Assembly (NCBI GenBank): GCA_944389455.1
Contig: CALXMK010000003.1
Span: 62,001-126,000, forward strand
Direction: 5' to 3'
From: an uncultured Verrucomicrobiota bacterium
Lineage (GTDB): Bacteria; Verrucomicrobiota; Verrucomicrobiia; Limisphaerales; UBA1412
Length of the DNA stretch: 64,000 bases
The notes under the pieces: generated by a model
Database searches by the model: none
What the model was told of the DNA's origin: nothing
Seen by the model: only the letters and a program-made list of their open reading frames with translations
Part shown: in pieces, positions 16,524 to 26,193 of the stretch
Layout: every line of letters begins with the position of its first letter
Position numbering within the stretch: position 1 is the stretch's first letter
Position numbers and translations under genes: made by a program

Positions 16524-19481
16524 TTATTGAATTAGGAACCAGGCAGCGCTCTGAGGCTTGATGGAGACAGGAAGTAAAAGGAGAGAATCTTTCTCAAGCG
16601 TGTATGTTTGACTCTGGCCCTCTTCGGAAGTTACCGTTGCTTTCTCTTTAAGTCCCGTATAGTAGAGAGGCAGACGCATCTGCTCGGAGATTGTCCGCTC
16701 GGTTGGGTTAAAGACGATAACCATTCCCTTATGGGAAATAAAGGGATTGACGTGCATAATGCAGTCGAGTCCTCTGCCGGTAGGACGGCCTACATGAATA
16801 ATTTCAGAGGTTAAAATATCTCGATACTGCTTAAACCAGCGAATCCATTTAGAGACCATTTGTTTGGTTTCGGGGGTATCGTAGAGCCTGTTGCCCCGGA
16901 TGGTTAGTTTACAGCCGCTGGCCAAATATTGGATTAACTGCTGTTCATAACGATCCAGATTTTCACACAAAGGCTCCAATCCTACCCGGGGATCATTGGT
17001 ATAGAAACCAACCAGCTGGAGAGTCATCCATCCCATAGTGGGAATTTTATGCCAAGTTCCATCGTAAATATATTGACGTCCCAGGAGCATTTGCTGTTGA
17101 GGAGACAGATTGGCGCTTGCTTCACGATAGCCCATACCGGTGGAACATTGTCCATTAAGGAAATACCAGTCCGGAATGGGAATATACATTCCCCGACGCT
17201 GCAGCTCATGCAGAACTCCGACTTGAGTTTTCCATTGTTCCCATTGTGAATCTTCCAGTCCCCGGTGATGAGGATGCAATGTTGATGCGCAAACATCTCC
17301 ATGGTAAGGCCCATCCATGTTATAAGTCATGATTCCTGTTTGATCGATAAAGTTCCACATTTTAGGATAATAGGTATCCTTCCATTCACTGGCAATACAG
17401 ACGCTTTGACCGAATAGACTTCCGGGTTTTCCCGTTTTGGGATTGATACAGTCTACTTCTTTGCCTCGGCTTCGTGAAGCAATTTGCAATTCATATCCAC
17501 CGATGACAATATTTCTTTCTTTGGCGAAGGAGGCTATATTTTTCCAATGCTGTACATAATCCGGATCCAAATTATCGTGAGTAATTCCAGGCCAAGCCAT
17601 CACATCGAGTTGTTCCAATCCCAGTTCAGCCATTTGTTCGATAAATGTTTTTAAGCGCGTTTCGTCCTGAGTAGAGATACCGCCGCTGATAAGAGATTCG
17701 GTGACTTGCGGAGCCAATTTTCTATACATGCGGCGATGTCCCAGAGATTGCCGTTCACGGTCATCGCTATCCTGAAGAAGTTCAAAGGTGACATAGGATT
17801 TAAAGGGAGTTTGGCGGTCGAGTTTAACACTGGGGCCCATCGGCAGGGTACTGATAAGCAGATTGCGATGGGGAAAATCCAGGAATTTGTCTTCAGCCTG
17901 ATTATGAGTAGCCCATGTATTGTATTCGGAATCAACACGCCATTGTGTAGTAGATCCTCCGGCATGATATTTTTCGGGAACATTTGCGTAATGCATCAGG
18001 GCGCTGCCCCGAATATCGGCATTAACCAGCGCAAAGGAATAATCACTTTCTACATGGATACGCTTAATTTGATCTTGATTCATGGCGAGAATTTCGGTTT
18101 CTATCTCATCCAAAATCATTGAGTTATCTCCTTGATTCTGTATTTCGATCCATTTCGCTAGGACAGGAATATCCTCATAGATTTCATAATTTACTTTTAC
18201 CGTCAGATCTTTTAAAGCCGTGATGGATTCCGGAGGATTATAGGTCATGATGATTCGCAGTCCTTTGGGAGGCCAGTTGGCAGGTTGGGCGTTGAATTTT
18301 TGTTTCCAAGGATAACGAGGAGAGGGGGCAGCGGTTTCAATTCCAGCCAGGGTAAAAGCGTCGGGAGAAGCGTTTAGATTAGAATACCAGGATTCCAGTA
18401 AGTAGGAATATTCGGGTTGTTTTTTTAATCCGCCCACCTCGTACCATACTCCGTCGATGCGGATGCGAGCTTCGGGTTTAACGGCACGCAGATATTCTGC
18501 TTTATTGGATAAATTCTCAAAACCAACGCAAGCGAGATTTTTGCCAACATAAAAGGTTCTTGATACCAGACCATTATTGATTTGGAATAAAGTTGAAGCA
18601 GGATTATCTGATTTGAGAATCTGCAATAGGCAAGGGGTCCCGGGAGGATCAATCAGCCAGTCCTGTTCCTGACGGATATTGCTGAATGAGTTTACGATCT
18701 CTTTTCCTAATCCCGGTTGATGGATTTGTTGAATCAGAGCGAGCCTTTTCTCGAGTTCAATTTTCTTTTCTTCGTTAATCTTTGAGTAGTCTAAGAGAAA
18801 ATCCGTATCAGGGTTGAAAGCTCCATCTTTGAAGGTAGAGTAGCGGATTTCATGTATTTCTCCGTTAAAGGCTTCTTTGCCCTCATCTGAAATGGCGACA
18901 GTAAAGCAGGGATCAAATTTTTGAGTTATCCTGAAGGAGTTCATTTTTTTCCCATTCAGCCAGGTCGTACCACTGCCTTTTTCAACAGACAAGGCTAGAT
19001 GAGTCCATTTGTTTTCATCTACTTTACCTATTTTTACAACCTCTACGCCACCGGATAACAAGACCCATTGAGCACCATCCTGTGCGAGAACATGCCCATG
19101 TTTTCCATTTCCATTAGCGGTTATAAATTGGAGTTCTTTGCGTTTTTCGATGTTTCCAGGTTTAACCCAAACTTCCAGAAGTTGGTTTTGAGTGGGGGTT
19201 CCCAGAGCGTGATCCAGGCGATATCCATCTTGCTTACCATCAAAGAGGATTCCTCCTTCACCCAGCTTTCGCTTGTTTTCCGGAGCATCCGCAAAAAATA
19301 CGGGTTTTCCTACACTGATTAGAGATTCATCACCTGTTACAGGAGGAATTTCTTCTGGAGCGGCGGCATAAGTGACATTGCCGCTTTTGCCTAAGTTATA
19401 ATGTAAAATGGTTTCTACTTCTGCTTGAGATGCTGTACACAATATGGACAATGCGAGAAGACAGATGGTTTTCTTTATCAT
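16524..19481 (-). CDS. secreted LamG plus alpha-galactosidase-like (clan GH-D type) protein
   Basis: This 985-residue protein has a signal peptide (MIKKTICLLALSILCTASQAE). A LamG/concanavalin-like module covers about 75-215 (ILFDGKQDGYRL, LEVWVKPGN, GEIHEIRYST). A large beta-sandwich region (about 285-590) follows, and then a TIM-barrel-like region with LGLEQLDVMAWPG (about 625-640), GIMTYNMDGPYHGDVCA (about 720-735) and WMTLQLVGFYTNDPR. A final beta domain ends in LLLPVSIKPQSAAWFLIQ. The order beta-sandwich, TIM barrel and beta-sandwich, with Asp-containing strand ends, resembles GH36-type alpha-galactosidases; the exact family is not certain. It is the first gene of the two-gene minus-strand operon with the 747-residue glycosidase-like protein. 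Confidence 0.6.
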   Translation of the reverse strand: MIKKTICLLALSILCTASQAEVETILHYNLGKSGNVTYAAAPEEIPPVTGDESLISVGKPVFFADAPENKRKLGEGGILFDGKQDGYRLDHALGTPTQNQLLEVWVKPGNIEKRKELQFITANGNGKHGHVLAQDGAQWVLLSGGVEVVKIGKVDENKWTHLALSVEKGSGTTWLNGKKMNSFRITQKFDPCFTVAISDEGKEAFNGEIHEIRYSTFKDGAFNPDTDFLLDYSKINEEKKIELEKRLALIQQIHQPGLGKEIVNSFSNIRQEQDWLIDPPGTPCLLQILKSDNPASTLFQINNGLVSRTFYVGKNLACVGFENLSNKAEYLRAVKPEARIRIDGVWYEVGGLKKQPEYSYLLESWYSNLNASPDAFTLAGIETAAPSPRYPWKQKFNAQPANWPPKGLRIIMTYNPPESITALKDLTVKVNYEIYEDIPVLAKWIEIQNQGDNSMILDEIETEILAMNQDQIKRIHVESDYSFALVNADIRGSALMHYANVPEKYHAGGSTTQWRVDSEYNTWATHNQAEDKFLDFPHRNLLISTLPMGPSVKLDRQTPFKSYVTFELLQDSDDRERQSLGHRRMYRKLAPQVTESLISGGISTQDETRLKTFIEQMAELGLEQLDVMAWPGITHDNLDPDYVQHWKNIASFAKERNIVIGGYELQIASRSRGKEVDCINPKTGKPGSLFGQSVCIASEWKDTYYPKMWNFIDQTGIMTYNMDGPYHGDVCASTLHPHHRGLEDSQWEQWKTQVGVLHELQRRGMYIPIPDWYFLNGQCSTGMGYREASANLSPQQQMLLGRQYIYDGTWHKIPTMGWMTLQLVGFYTNDPRVGLEPLCENLDRYEQQLIQYLASGCKLTIRGNRLYDTPETKQMVSKWIRWFKQYRDILTSEIIHVGRPTGRGLDCIMHVNPFISHKGMVIVFNPTERTISEQMRLPLYYTGLKEKATVTSEEGQSQTYTLEKDSLLLLPVSIKPQSAAWFLIQ

Positions 19482-19575
19482 AGATAAGTTATCCTTAATA
19501 GGGGATAATAGAAAAAACAGTTGTCTAAAACAAGTCTAAATCTGAATTCTTCTATAAAAGAACTACTTCTTATTG

Positions 19576-20973
19576 TTATTCAGCGGCAGGCGGAAGTGTG
19601 TTGGCTTCTTCAGAGTGTATGACGCGAATCTGTTTCCACCTTTCTGAGCGAAAGCGAAGGTACATAATCGAGGCCTCAAGAACAACACAGCAGGAAGTAT
19701 AAATCCAAACGGTTACAATCCCGGTGCGCAAATAAAGAATTAGCAATAATGTTCCCGGAATCATCACTCCCCAGGCACAGATAAGATTAATAATTACACA
19801 AGCACGGGTATCGCCAGCGCCGCGCAGCACACTCATGATAACAAACTTGGTGGCGTCAAAAAAATTATAGCACAAGGCGCAGCCGAGGAGAATTTTCCCG
19901 GTTTCCAAGAGAGTGTCGAAATGAAGTCTTTCGGTTTCATTATTAGGAGCGAATTGCTCGATTAACCATTCTGGTAACAGAAGGTAGAAAATCGCGATAA
20001 AGAGCATGTATATTACGGCTAAAAACCAGACTCGCTTGACAACTCGATAAACTAGGTTGGTGTGTTTTGCGCCAATGATTTGTCCAGTAAGAATTGCTCC
20101 AGATTCCGCCAATCCAAGCATGGGGAAGAAGGCCAGGTTATTGATAGTGAGTATCACTGTTGTGATAACCATGGCATCCGGATTGATAAAACCAATAAGG
20201 AAGGAGAAAAGGGCAAAGGCTCCGATGTCCGATAAAGCTTGAAGAGCGGAGGGAACGCCGAATTTGAAAAGTCTACGAATTTCCTCAGGAGCATATTGAC
20301 GATTTTGTCGAGTTGGATATTTTTGCTGATTTTGTAAAAGAAAGATTCCTAATGTGATTAAGAAGTTTAATCCGCAGGCAATACTGGTAGCGATACCGGC
20401 TCCGCGGATTCCCATTTCGGGAAATCCGCCTATGCCAAAAATCATCATGTAATCCAGTACACCATTGATTAGCACTGCGATTAGGTTAATGATAGCGGCG
20501 TAGCAAGTGCGCCCCAGACCATTGAAAAAAGAGATGAGCGAGGTAGAGAGGCACATGAAGAACCCGCTTGGGATTAATGTGATAAAATATTCCCGTTCCA
20601 AAAGGAGAATACGGTGTTCATGGGCAGTATGATCGATGATATTTATTCCTATCCAAGGAGCTAGGACGAGCGTAAAAATAAAAAAGGCTATTGCCAGGTA
20701 AAAGGCATTCCAACAAGTGCGGATACAGGATTGAATTTCTCCTCTGCCAAAGTATTGAGCAATAATAGTAGCCGAGTATGCTATCAAAAGCTGGAAAAAG
20801 CAGATAAGGGTGTAAGAAAGTATTCCGGCAGGAAGTGCAGCGGCCACGGCGTCTGATGAATACATGGCCAAAAACTTGCGATCGCAGAAATGCATGATTG
20901 TAAGTCCCACGTTCATAATAATGAGCGGGTAGGCAAGTTTCCAAATACTGGCGAAGGTACAGCGATTGTGCAT
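19576..20973 (-). CDS. MATE family efflux transporter
   Basis: This 465-residue membrane protein has about 12 hydrophobic segments arranged as two similar halves, the MATE pattern: MNVGLTIMHFCDRKFLAMYSSDAVAAALPAG in the first half and ALSDIGAFALFSFLIGFINPDAMV in the second. It also has AAIINLIAVLINGVLDYMMIFG and VLRGAGDTRACVIINLICAW. MATE proteins export cationic drugs or metabolites using H+ or Na+. It starts 21 bp after the 6-phosphogluconolactonase stop, so the two are probably cotranscribed. The substrate is unknown. Confidence 0.88.
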   Translation of the reverse strand: MHNRCTFASIWKLAYPLIIMNVGLTIMHFCDRKFLAMYSSDAVAAALPAGILSYTLICFFQLLIAYSATIIAQYFGRGEIQSCIRTCWNAFYLAIAFFIFTLVLAPWIGINIIDHTAHEHRILLLEREYFITLIPSGFFMCLSTSLISFFNGLGRTCYAAIINLIAVLINGVLDYMMIFGIGGFPEMGIRGAGIATSIACGLNFLITLGIFLLQNQQKYPTRQNRQYAPEEIRRLFKFGVPSALQALSDIGAFALFSFLIGFINPDAMVITTVILTINNLAFFPMLGLAESGAILTGQIIGAKHTNLVYRVVKRVWFLAVIYMLFIAIFYLLLPEWLIEQFAPNNETERLHFDTLLETGKILLGCALCYNFFDATKFVIMSVLRGAGDTRACVIINLICAWGVMIPGTLLLILYLRTGIVTVWIYTSCCVVLEASIMYLRFRSERWKQIRVIHSEEANTLPPAAE

Positions 20974-20993
20974 AGAAGGATGAGGAGGATAGG

Positions 20994-21710
20994 TCAGACT
21001 GTATAAAGGTCCGTAGGATGACCGTTTTGGGACCGAAGTTCTATTAGTCTTGCCAAAGGAAGCTGTGCATAGTTGCTTTTCTTATCAAGAATAGAGGATA
21101 AAAGCTGCCGTTTTTCTGTTCCGACAGCAATAACAAGAACTTGTTTGGCTTGTACCAACGGAGAATAGTTAAGGGTGATTCGCTGTGGAGGAGGTTTGAC
21201 GGCTGTTACGGAACGATAGATGAGGGGAGAATTTTCTGCTTCTCGGATAGAGTCAGGAAAAATAGAGGCAATATGTCCATCCTCTCCCATGCTGAGGAGA
21301 ACTAATCTCAGGGAATCAGCACCTTGTTCTTGCAAGAATTTCCGATAATCACTTTCAGCTTTAGCTGCGGCTTCTACTGGCGAGAGATGAACCGGGATTG
21401 GATGAATATTGGAAGGGTGAATCCGCAGAGGCGTCAGGAGTGATTCATGAGCTAATTTAAAATTACTCTCTTCGTCGGTTAAAGGGACACAGCGTTCATC
21501 TCCCCAAAAGAAATGCACATTGCGCCAGCGGACAGGAATATCAAGTGCCGTTTCGCAGATTTTCTGATATAGACTCTGCGCGGTGCGTCCACCGGTCAGA
21601 GCAATGGAAGCAATATTTCCCGATGGCTGAAGAATGCGCAGACTTTGGGCTGCCATTTCTTCTAAAAGAGGTTCTAAAGAGTCAAAAGTATGTAGTTGAG
21701 GGGTAATCAT
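20994..21710 (-). CDS. pgl: 6-phosphogluconolactonase
   Basis: From the ATG at 21710 this is a 238-residue DevB-type lactonase, the usual length. Motifs are SIALTGGRTAQSLYQKI, FFWGDERCVPLTDEESNFKLAHE and VLLSMGEDGHIASIFPDS, plus RITLNYSPLVQAKQVLV. It hydrolyses 6-phosphogluconolactone in the oxidative pentose phosphate pathway, making NADPH-linked flux possible. An in-frame ATG at 21812 has a better Shine-Dalgarno (GAGG) but adds 34 unconserved basic residues, so the start is uncertain. No zwf or gnd is nearby. It lies between an Hsp70 gene and a MATE gene on the same strand. Confidence 0.9.
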   Translation of the reverse strand: MITPQLHTFDSLEPLLEEMAAQSLRILQPSGNIASIALTGGRTAQSLYQKICETALDIPVRWRNVHFFWGDERCVPLTDEESNFKLAHESLLTPLRIHPSNIHPIPVHLSPVEAAAKAESDYRKFLQEQGADSLRLVLLSMGEDGHIASIFPDSIREAENSPLIYRSVTAVKPPPQRITLNYSPLVQAKQVLVIAVGTEKRQLLSSILDKKSNYAQLPLARLIELRSQNGHPTDLYTV

Positions 21711-21900
21711 TTTTGTTCTTATTTTTACATGTTTATTATGATATTTTCTAAATTGCCGGCCATTCCTCTCGGGTACTTCATCTCTTTTCCACTTCCCGTA
21801 AATTATTCTCATATTTCCTCAAAAGACGCAACTGGAAATTAAAAGCGGAGTCTTTTGCGGGAACAGGGGAATTTTTAGGATTTCTATTCTAATGAACAGA

Positions 21901-23778
21901 TTAAATCAATCCCCGTTTTTTGAGCAATTCTTCCATTGCTTTATCCATAACCAAGTCTGCTAAAGGCCGAGTACAATTATCAAGTGCCGTATTGGCTGCT
22001 TTGAGTTTAAGGATATCTCCTATCTTGGTAAGAGGGTCTTCTGTTTCAAGAACAGATTCAATATGTTTTATGGCAGCTTCAATTTTTTCTCGTTGTTCCG
22101 GAGAAAGTTGATTTCCGCATGCAGACATACCGCTGCGGGTTGCCAGCAGAGTGTCACGAGCACGGATTTTGGTCTCAATCCATTGACGGGCTTTGACATC
22201 ATCTCGGGCATGGTCAATCGATTCTTGAACCATCTTTTTGACATCTTCATCTTTGACATCAATGGTCGATTTGATTGGAACATTGACCTCTTTGCCTGTT
22301 TTCACATCGCGTGCCAATACATGGAGTATTCCGTCAGCGTCAATCTCAAATTGGACTCCAACGCGTGGAACCCCTTTGGGGGCTGGTTCAAAGCTGATAG
22401 TAAAACGCCCCAAGCTCCAATTATCGGCAGCGCGTTCACGTTCACCCTGCAGAACATGGATAAGCATATCCGGCTGGTAGTCCACTGCTGTAGTAAAGAG
22501 TTCTCCGGCCTTGGTAGGAATAGTGGTATTGCGGGGAATGATGACATTCATTAATCCTCCGAAGGTTTCAATACCCAGAGAAAGGGGAGTCACGTCTAAT
22601 AGAAGAAGATTGCTCAAACTTCCTGAGAGAACTTCCGCTTGAATGGCAGCTCCTAGGGCAATAGCCTCATCTGGATGCTGAGATGTATTGAGTTCAGGAC
22701 CGTTTCCTTCCGAGGAATCAGGGTTCTTACAGTGGAAGATTTTTGCTACCATCTGTCGTATGAGCGGCATACGAGTTTGGCCTCCAACCAAAATGACCTG
22801 GTCGAGATCTTCAGGCTGTAAATGAGCGTCTGAAAGCGATTGAAGACAGTGTGCACGTGTGCGCAGGATGATATCGCGGGTGAGTTCTTCGAGCTTATCT
22901 CGGGTTAGAGTATAGTCAAAACTATATTCAGAAGTGAGAAATGGAATGGAAATCCGCGTTTGAGTATATTTACTGAGCTGTTTTTTGGCTAATTCGGCTG
23001 CTTCTCGTACACGGGCCAGTTGTTCCGGAGTTTTTGTGAGATCTAATTTAGATTCTTCGGTGATTTTGCTGAGAATAAAATCGACGACCCGTTTGTCCAA
23101 ATCATCTCCGCCCAGCCGAGTGTCTCCATGGGTGGAAAGTACTTGAAAGACCCCTTTATTCAGCTCCAGGATACTGAGGTCAAACGTGCCTCCTCCAAAG
23201 TCGTAAACGGCTATTCTGGAGCGATCTTTTAATTTATTCAGTCCATAGGCAAGCGCAGCTGCGGTCGGTTCGTTAATAATTCGCTCGACGGTCAATCCAG
23301 CCAATTCTCCCGCTTTACGAGTAGCATTGCGCTGAGCGTCATTAAAGTAGGCGGGAACGGTGATGACAGCACGAGTAACTGGTTCTCCAAAGAATTGTTC
23401 CGCGTCTGCCTTAAGTTTGGCAAGAATAAGAGAAGATATCTCCTCCGGAGTGTGGAATTGGCCGTGAATTTCCACGGTGACCCCTTCATGGCCTTTCCCG
23501 GTAATGGGATATGTAACAAGCATTTCCTCAGCGGAAATCTCATTTCCCCTGCGTCCCATGAATCGTTTAATGGAATAAACGGTTTCTTTAGGTTTAAGCG
23601 CACGAGTGCGTACAGCTTCCTCTCCTACAATTGGTGTGGAGGATTCATTGGGGAAATATACTACCGAAGGAGTTATGCGTCTGCCAGCGGTGTCCGCGAT
23701 TACCAGGGGAATGCCCGAGTCAACGGTTGCTGCCAGAGAATTGGTAGTCCCTAGATCAATACCGATAATCTTACTCAT
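21901..23778 (-). CDS. Hsp70 chaperone, HscA-like C-terminus
   Basis: This 625-residue Hsp70 has an intact ATPase domain: [13 protein letters not shown] (5-17), [36 protein letters not shown] and [16 protein letters not shown]. The substrate-binding domain has [17 protein letters not shown]. The helical end ([17 protein letters not shown] ... [20 protein letters not shown]) lacks the acidic DnaK tail and resembles HscA more than DnaK. A short insertion ([13 protein letters not shown]) sits before the conserved [11 protein letters not shown]. No hscB, isc, grpE or dnaJ is nearby, and no CIRCE element is visible upstream. It is probably a specialised Hsp70 paralogue; general DnaK function cannot be excluded. 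Confidence 0.88.
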   Translation of the reverse strand: MSKIIGIDLGTTNSLAATVDSGIPLVIADTAGRRITPSVVYFPNESSTPIVGEEAVRTRALKPKETVYSIKRFMGRRGNEISAEEMLVTYPITGKGHEGVTVEIHGQFHTPEEISSLILAKLKADAEQFFGEPVTRAVITVPAYFNDAQRNATRKAGELAGLTVERIINEPTAAALAYGLNKLKDRSRIAVYDFGGGTFDLSILELNKGVFQVLSTHGDTRLGGDDLDKRVVDFILSKITEESKLDLTKTPEQLARVREAAELAKKQLSKYTQTRISIPFLTSEYSFDYTLTRDKLEELTRDIILRTRAHCLQSLSDAHLQPEDLDQVILVGGQTRMPLIRQMVAKIFHCKNPDSSEGNGPELNTSQHPDEAIALGAAIQAEVLSGSLSNLLLLDVTPLSLGIETFGGLMNVIIPRNTTIPTKAGELFTTAVDYQPDMLIHVLQGERERAADNWSLGRFTISFEPAPKGVPRVGVQFEIDADGILHVLARDVKTGKEVNVPIKSTIDVKDEDVKKMVQESIDHARDDVKARQWIETKIRARDTLLATRSGMSACGNQLSPEQREKIEAAIKHIESVLETEDPLTKIGDILKLKAANTALDNCTRPLADLVMDKAMEELLKKRGLI

Positions 23779-24412
23779 CAGCAGTGGAGAGTATGCCTAG
23801 AGTTATTCTTTTTTTCAAGAGGGCTCTTTGGATGCTTTTGAGCAGATATAAATAGGAAAAAATAGAGATAGTAAAATATTTAAACGAATAGCAGAAATCT
23901 GTATAAATTTCCCTCAAAATGCAAATGAATAATATTAGGAAGAGAGGAAATGGAATAGTTATGTGTTTTTTTTAAAATATCTGCTTTATTAAAATGAATA
24001 TTTGTTTTCTTTGATAAAAAAGTCAATTGATCTATTTAGAATGTGATTAAAAGAACAACGAAATTAACTGTTAATGTTTTGAATATATATATCAACAGAT
24101 TATTTTTATTGTATAAGTCGTTTGAAATAAGTTAGAAATATATTTTTATGTTTAAAAGTTTTGTTCGCAAATTTTGAGGAAAAATATTTCGAAATATTTT
24201 TTTTAAAGAAAAGTTTACAAATAAAAATAATTCTGTATCCTTTTCTCTTAGATGAGACTACTCCTCTCGTTGAAAAAAGAAATATTTGCAATGATTTGAA
24301 ATTTTAAGAAATTTTATAAAGATTTCTTTGGAGTTTTTTAATTTATTAAAATTTTGGTGATTACAAGTTAATAGAATTTGAAAACAGCGAATATGGCTGA
24401 GAACGGAAATAG
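23779..24412. other. very AT-rich divergent intergenic region
   Basis: About 630 bp lie between the Hsp70 gene (-) and the DUF2628 gene (+), far more AT-rich than the flanking genes. It holds a perfect 22-bp palindrome (24180-24201) and presumably both promoters. I see no DnaA-box cluster, tRNA or convincing ORF. Confidence 0.6.
24180..24201. repeat. 22-bp perfect palindrome in AT-rich gap
   Basis: The half site AAAAATATTTC is followed directly by its reverse complement, then further T residues. It could be a weak hairpin or an operator for the DUF2628 gene about 210 bp downstream. In such AT-rich DNA chance occurrence is quite possible. Confidence 0.4.
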
Positions 24413-24682
24413 ATGCAGATACGAAATAATTTTAAACTGAAAGCTTTTATATTAGGTCCATTCTGGGCACTTTATAAAAAATTATGGCCGGCGGCGGTTA
24501 TTGGCTTTACCTGTTATTTTATTTTGGCGCAGGCAGCTTTTGTTATGAAAAACATCTGGGTTCTAATTTTGGGAGCTCTATTGATGCATTTGGTATATGG
24601 AATATTTTGGAATAGATGGTACACGCGAATGCTGATGAATAAAGGGTATATTAGCCGCAGAAGCAAGGGTTCAAAAGAATAA
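24413..24682 (+). CDS. DUF2628-type small membrane protein
   Basis: This 89-residue protein has the DUF2628 pattern: an amphipathic start, FILGPFWALYKKLWPAAVIGF (about 12-32), a second hydrophobic helix (about 46-62, IWVLILGALLMHLVYGIFW), then RWYTRMLMNKGY and a basic tail. Family members are small inner-membrane proteins of unknown role. It is monocistronic, embedded in very AT-rich DNA. An overlapping out-of-frame ATG at about 24393 opens only a 15-codon frame. Confidence 0.75.
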   Translation: MQIRNNFKLKAFILGPFWALYKKLWPAAVIGFTCYFILAQAAFVMKNIWVLILGALLMHLVYGIFWNRWYTRMLMNKGYISRRSKGSKE

Positions 24683-24854
24683 AAGAATATATCATGATTA
24701 TATTCTAAAATAACCATGCGGTAAGAGGTTGGAGTAAACTTATTTTAATATAAAATCTGTTTTTTGCTTAATTAGAAAATATATTTTAAGAGAAAAGCTT
24801 ATCTTTTTTAAACTTGGCATTGTTTGATAGATTTGATAATATTAATTGTCGAAT

Positions 24855-25898
24855 ATGAGGAGACAAATTTTAATTTTTTTAAGTGTTGCGGCTCTGAGCA
24901 TGAGTGCATTACTTATGCAAGCCGCTGGTAATCCTTTTTTAGGGAGGTGGGCATTAACTACACCTGATGGCCAAGCCGGTTGGTTGGAAGTTAAAGAGAT
25001 GCCTGAAGGCTATCTGGATGGTTCGATTTTGTGGATAGCGGGCAGTGTTGTACCGGTAGATTTTGTTTCGGTTTGTGAGCGTCCCAGCGGCAAAAAATTT
25101 CTATTGGTTTACAGAATGCATGAAGTGTCTCGTAAAGATGAGAATGGCAAAGTTTTTCGCATCCAACGCTATCCTGAGGTGTTAAGCGCTTCTGTAGAGG
25201 AGGATATTACACAGCCGAAAGAGCTTAAATTTTCTCGGATTCTGCTTGATCAGAATGGAAAAGGTCTTCGGAGAGAAGAATTTAAAGCTGTTAAAATGAA
25301 TCCAATTCCCTCTGCTCCGGATTTGAGTAAGGTAAAATACGAGGAAGAAATTACGCTTTTCAATGGAAAAGATTTGGAAGGGTGGCGTTTGACTGATCCT
25401 AATGCGGCCAATGGGTGGTTTGCCCAGGATGGTTTGCTGATTTGTGATCCCAAACAGGAAGAGGGTAAACCTCATAAGTATTATGGCAATTTGCGTACGG
25501 ATAAGGAATTTGAGGATTTTAATCTGACGCTCAAAGCTAAAGTAGATAAGGGTGGCAACAGCGGTATTTATCTACGCGGTGTTTGTGAAATTCAGGTGGC
25601 GGATACTTGCGGAAAGCCGCTGGATCCCCATAATATGGGAGCTCTCTATAGCCGTATCACTCCCAGCGAGGGAGCTGAGAAACCAGCCGGAGAATGGCAG
25701 GAGTTTGATATTACCTATTGCGATGAGCATGTCACCGTTATTTTAAACGGAGTGAAGATTATTGATAATCAGCCGGTAGGTGGTTGTACTGGAGGCGCTC
25801 TTTGGTCAGATATTACTCGTCCGGGGCCTATTTATCTTCAGGGAGATCATACCGGAGTAGCTTATAAAGATATTAAAATTAAGCCTATTAAGAAATAG
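24855..25898 (+). CDS. secreted DUF1080 protein (3-keto-disaccharide hydrolase family)
   Basis: From the ATG at 24855 this is a 347-residue protein with a signal peptide (MRRQILIFLSVAALSMSALLMQAA). Residues about 28-145 form a small beta-rich domain of unknown function (FLGRWALTTPDGQAGWLEV). Residues about 160-345 are the DUF1080 concanavalin-like fold: ITLFNGKDLEGWRL, GNSGIYLRG, EWQEFDITYCDEHVTVILNG and GPIYLQGDHTGVAYKDIKIKPI. DUF1080 proteins include 3-keto-glycoside hydrolases; many are only predicted. A terminator follows at 25990-26027. The ORF can be read from a TTG at 24846, but the ATG fits the signal peptide better. Confidence 0.85.
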   Translation: MRRQILIFLSVAALSMSALLMQAAGNPFLGRWALTTPDGQAGWLEVKEMPEGYLDGSILWIAGSVVPVDFVSVCERPSGKKFLLVYRMHEVSRKDENGKVFRIQRYPEVLSASVEEDITQPKELKFSRILLDQNGKGLRREEFKAVKMNPIPSAPDLSKVKYEEEITLFNGKDLEGWRLTDPNAANGWFAQDGLLICDPKQEEGKPHKYYGNLRTDKEFEDFNLTLKAKVDKGGNSGIYLRGVCEIQVADTCGKPLDPHNMGALYSRITPSEGAEKPAGEWQEFDITYCDEHVTVILNGVKIIDNQPVGGCTGGALWSDITRPGPIYLQGDHTGVAYKDIKIKPIKK

Positions 25899-25989
25899 GT
25901 AGCAGATATGACTCTGTATTGGAGAATTCTATTGCATCGTAAGTGATGATTGCAGTGATGTAATAGGGTGTCTAAGAATATTATAAGTA

Positions 25990-26027
25990 CCCAGAATAAG
26001 CATAGTGAGGCTTATTCTGGGTTTTTT
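25990..26027 (+). terminator. rho-independent terminator after DUF1080 gene
   Basis: CCCAGAATAAGC at 25990-26001 pairs perfectly with GCTTATTCTGGG at 26010-26021, followed by six T residues. It lies about 90 bp after the stop codon. Confidence 0.9.
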
Positions 26028-26193
26028 ATTAAAATAAAGTATGAACTTTTGGCTTGGAAGGTTAAATTTGTTTTCAGAGCGGACTATTTAGAAGAAAAAT
26101 TTACTTCTATTACGGATAAGGTTTTCAGATATCAAAATCTTTAATATACTAAAACCTGAAAATGGATTAGGTATCCACAGAGAGGAATAATAT

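Noticed and set aside
24106-24291. 61-codon minus-strand ORF in the AT-rich gap
   Set aside because: Low-complexity K/F/I/N composition expected from AT-rich non-coding DNA; no motif or ribosome binding site.
23779-24412. AT-rich gap as replication origin
   Set aside because: No DnaA boxes and no dnaA, dnaN or gyrase genes nearby.
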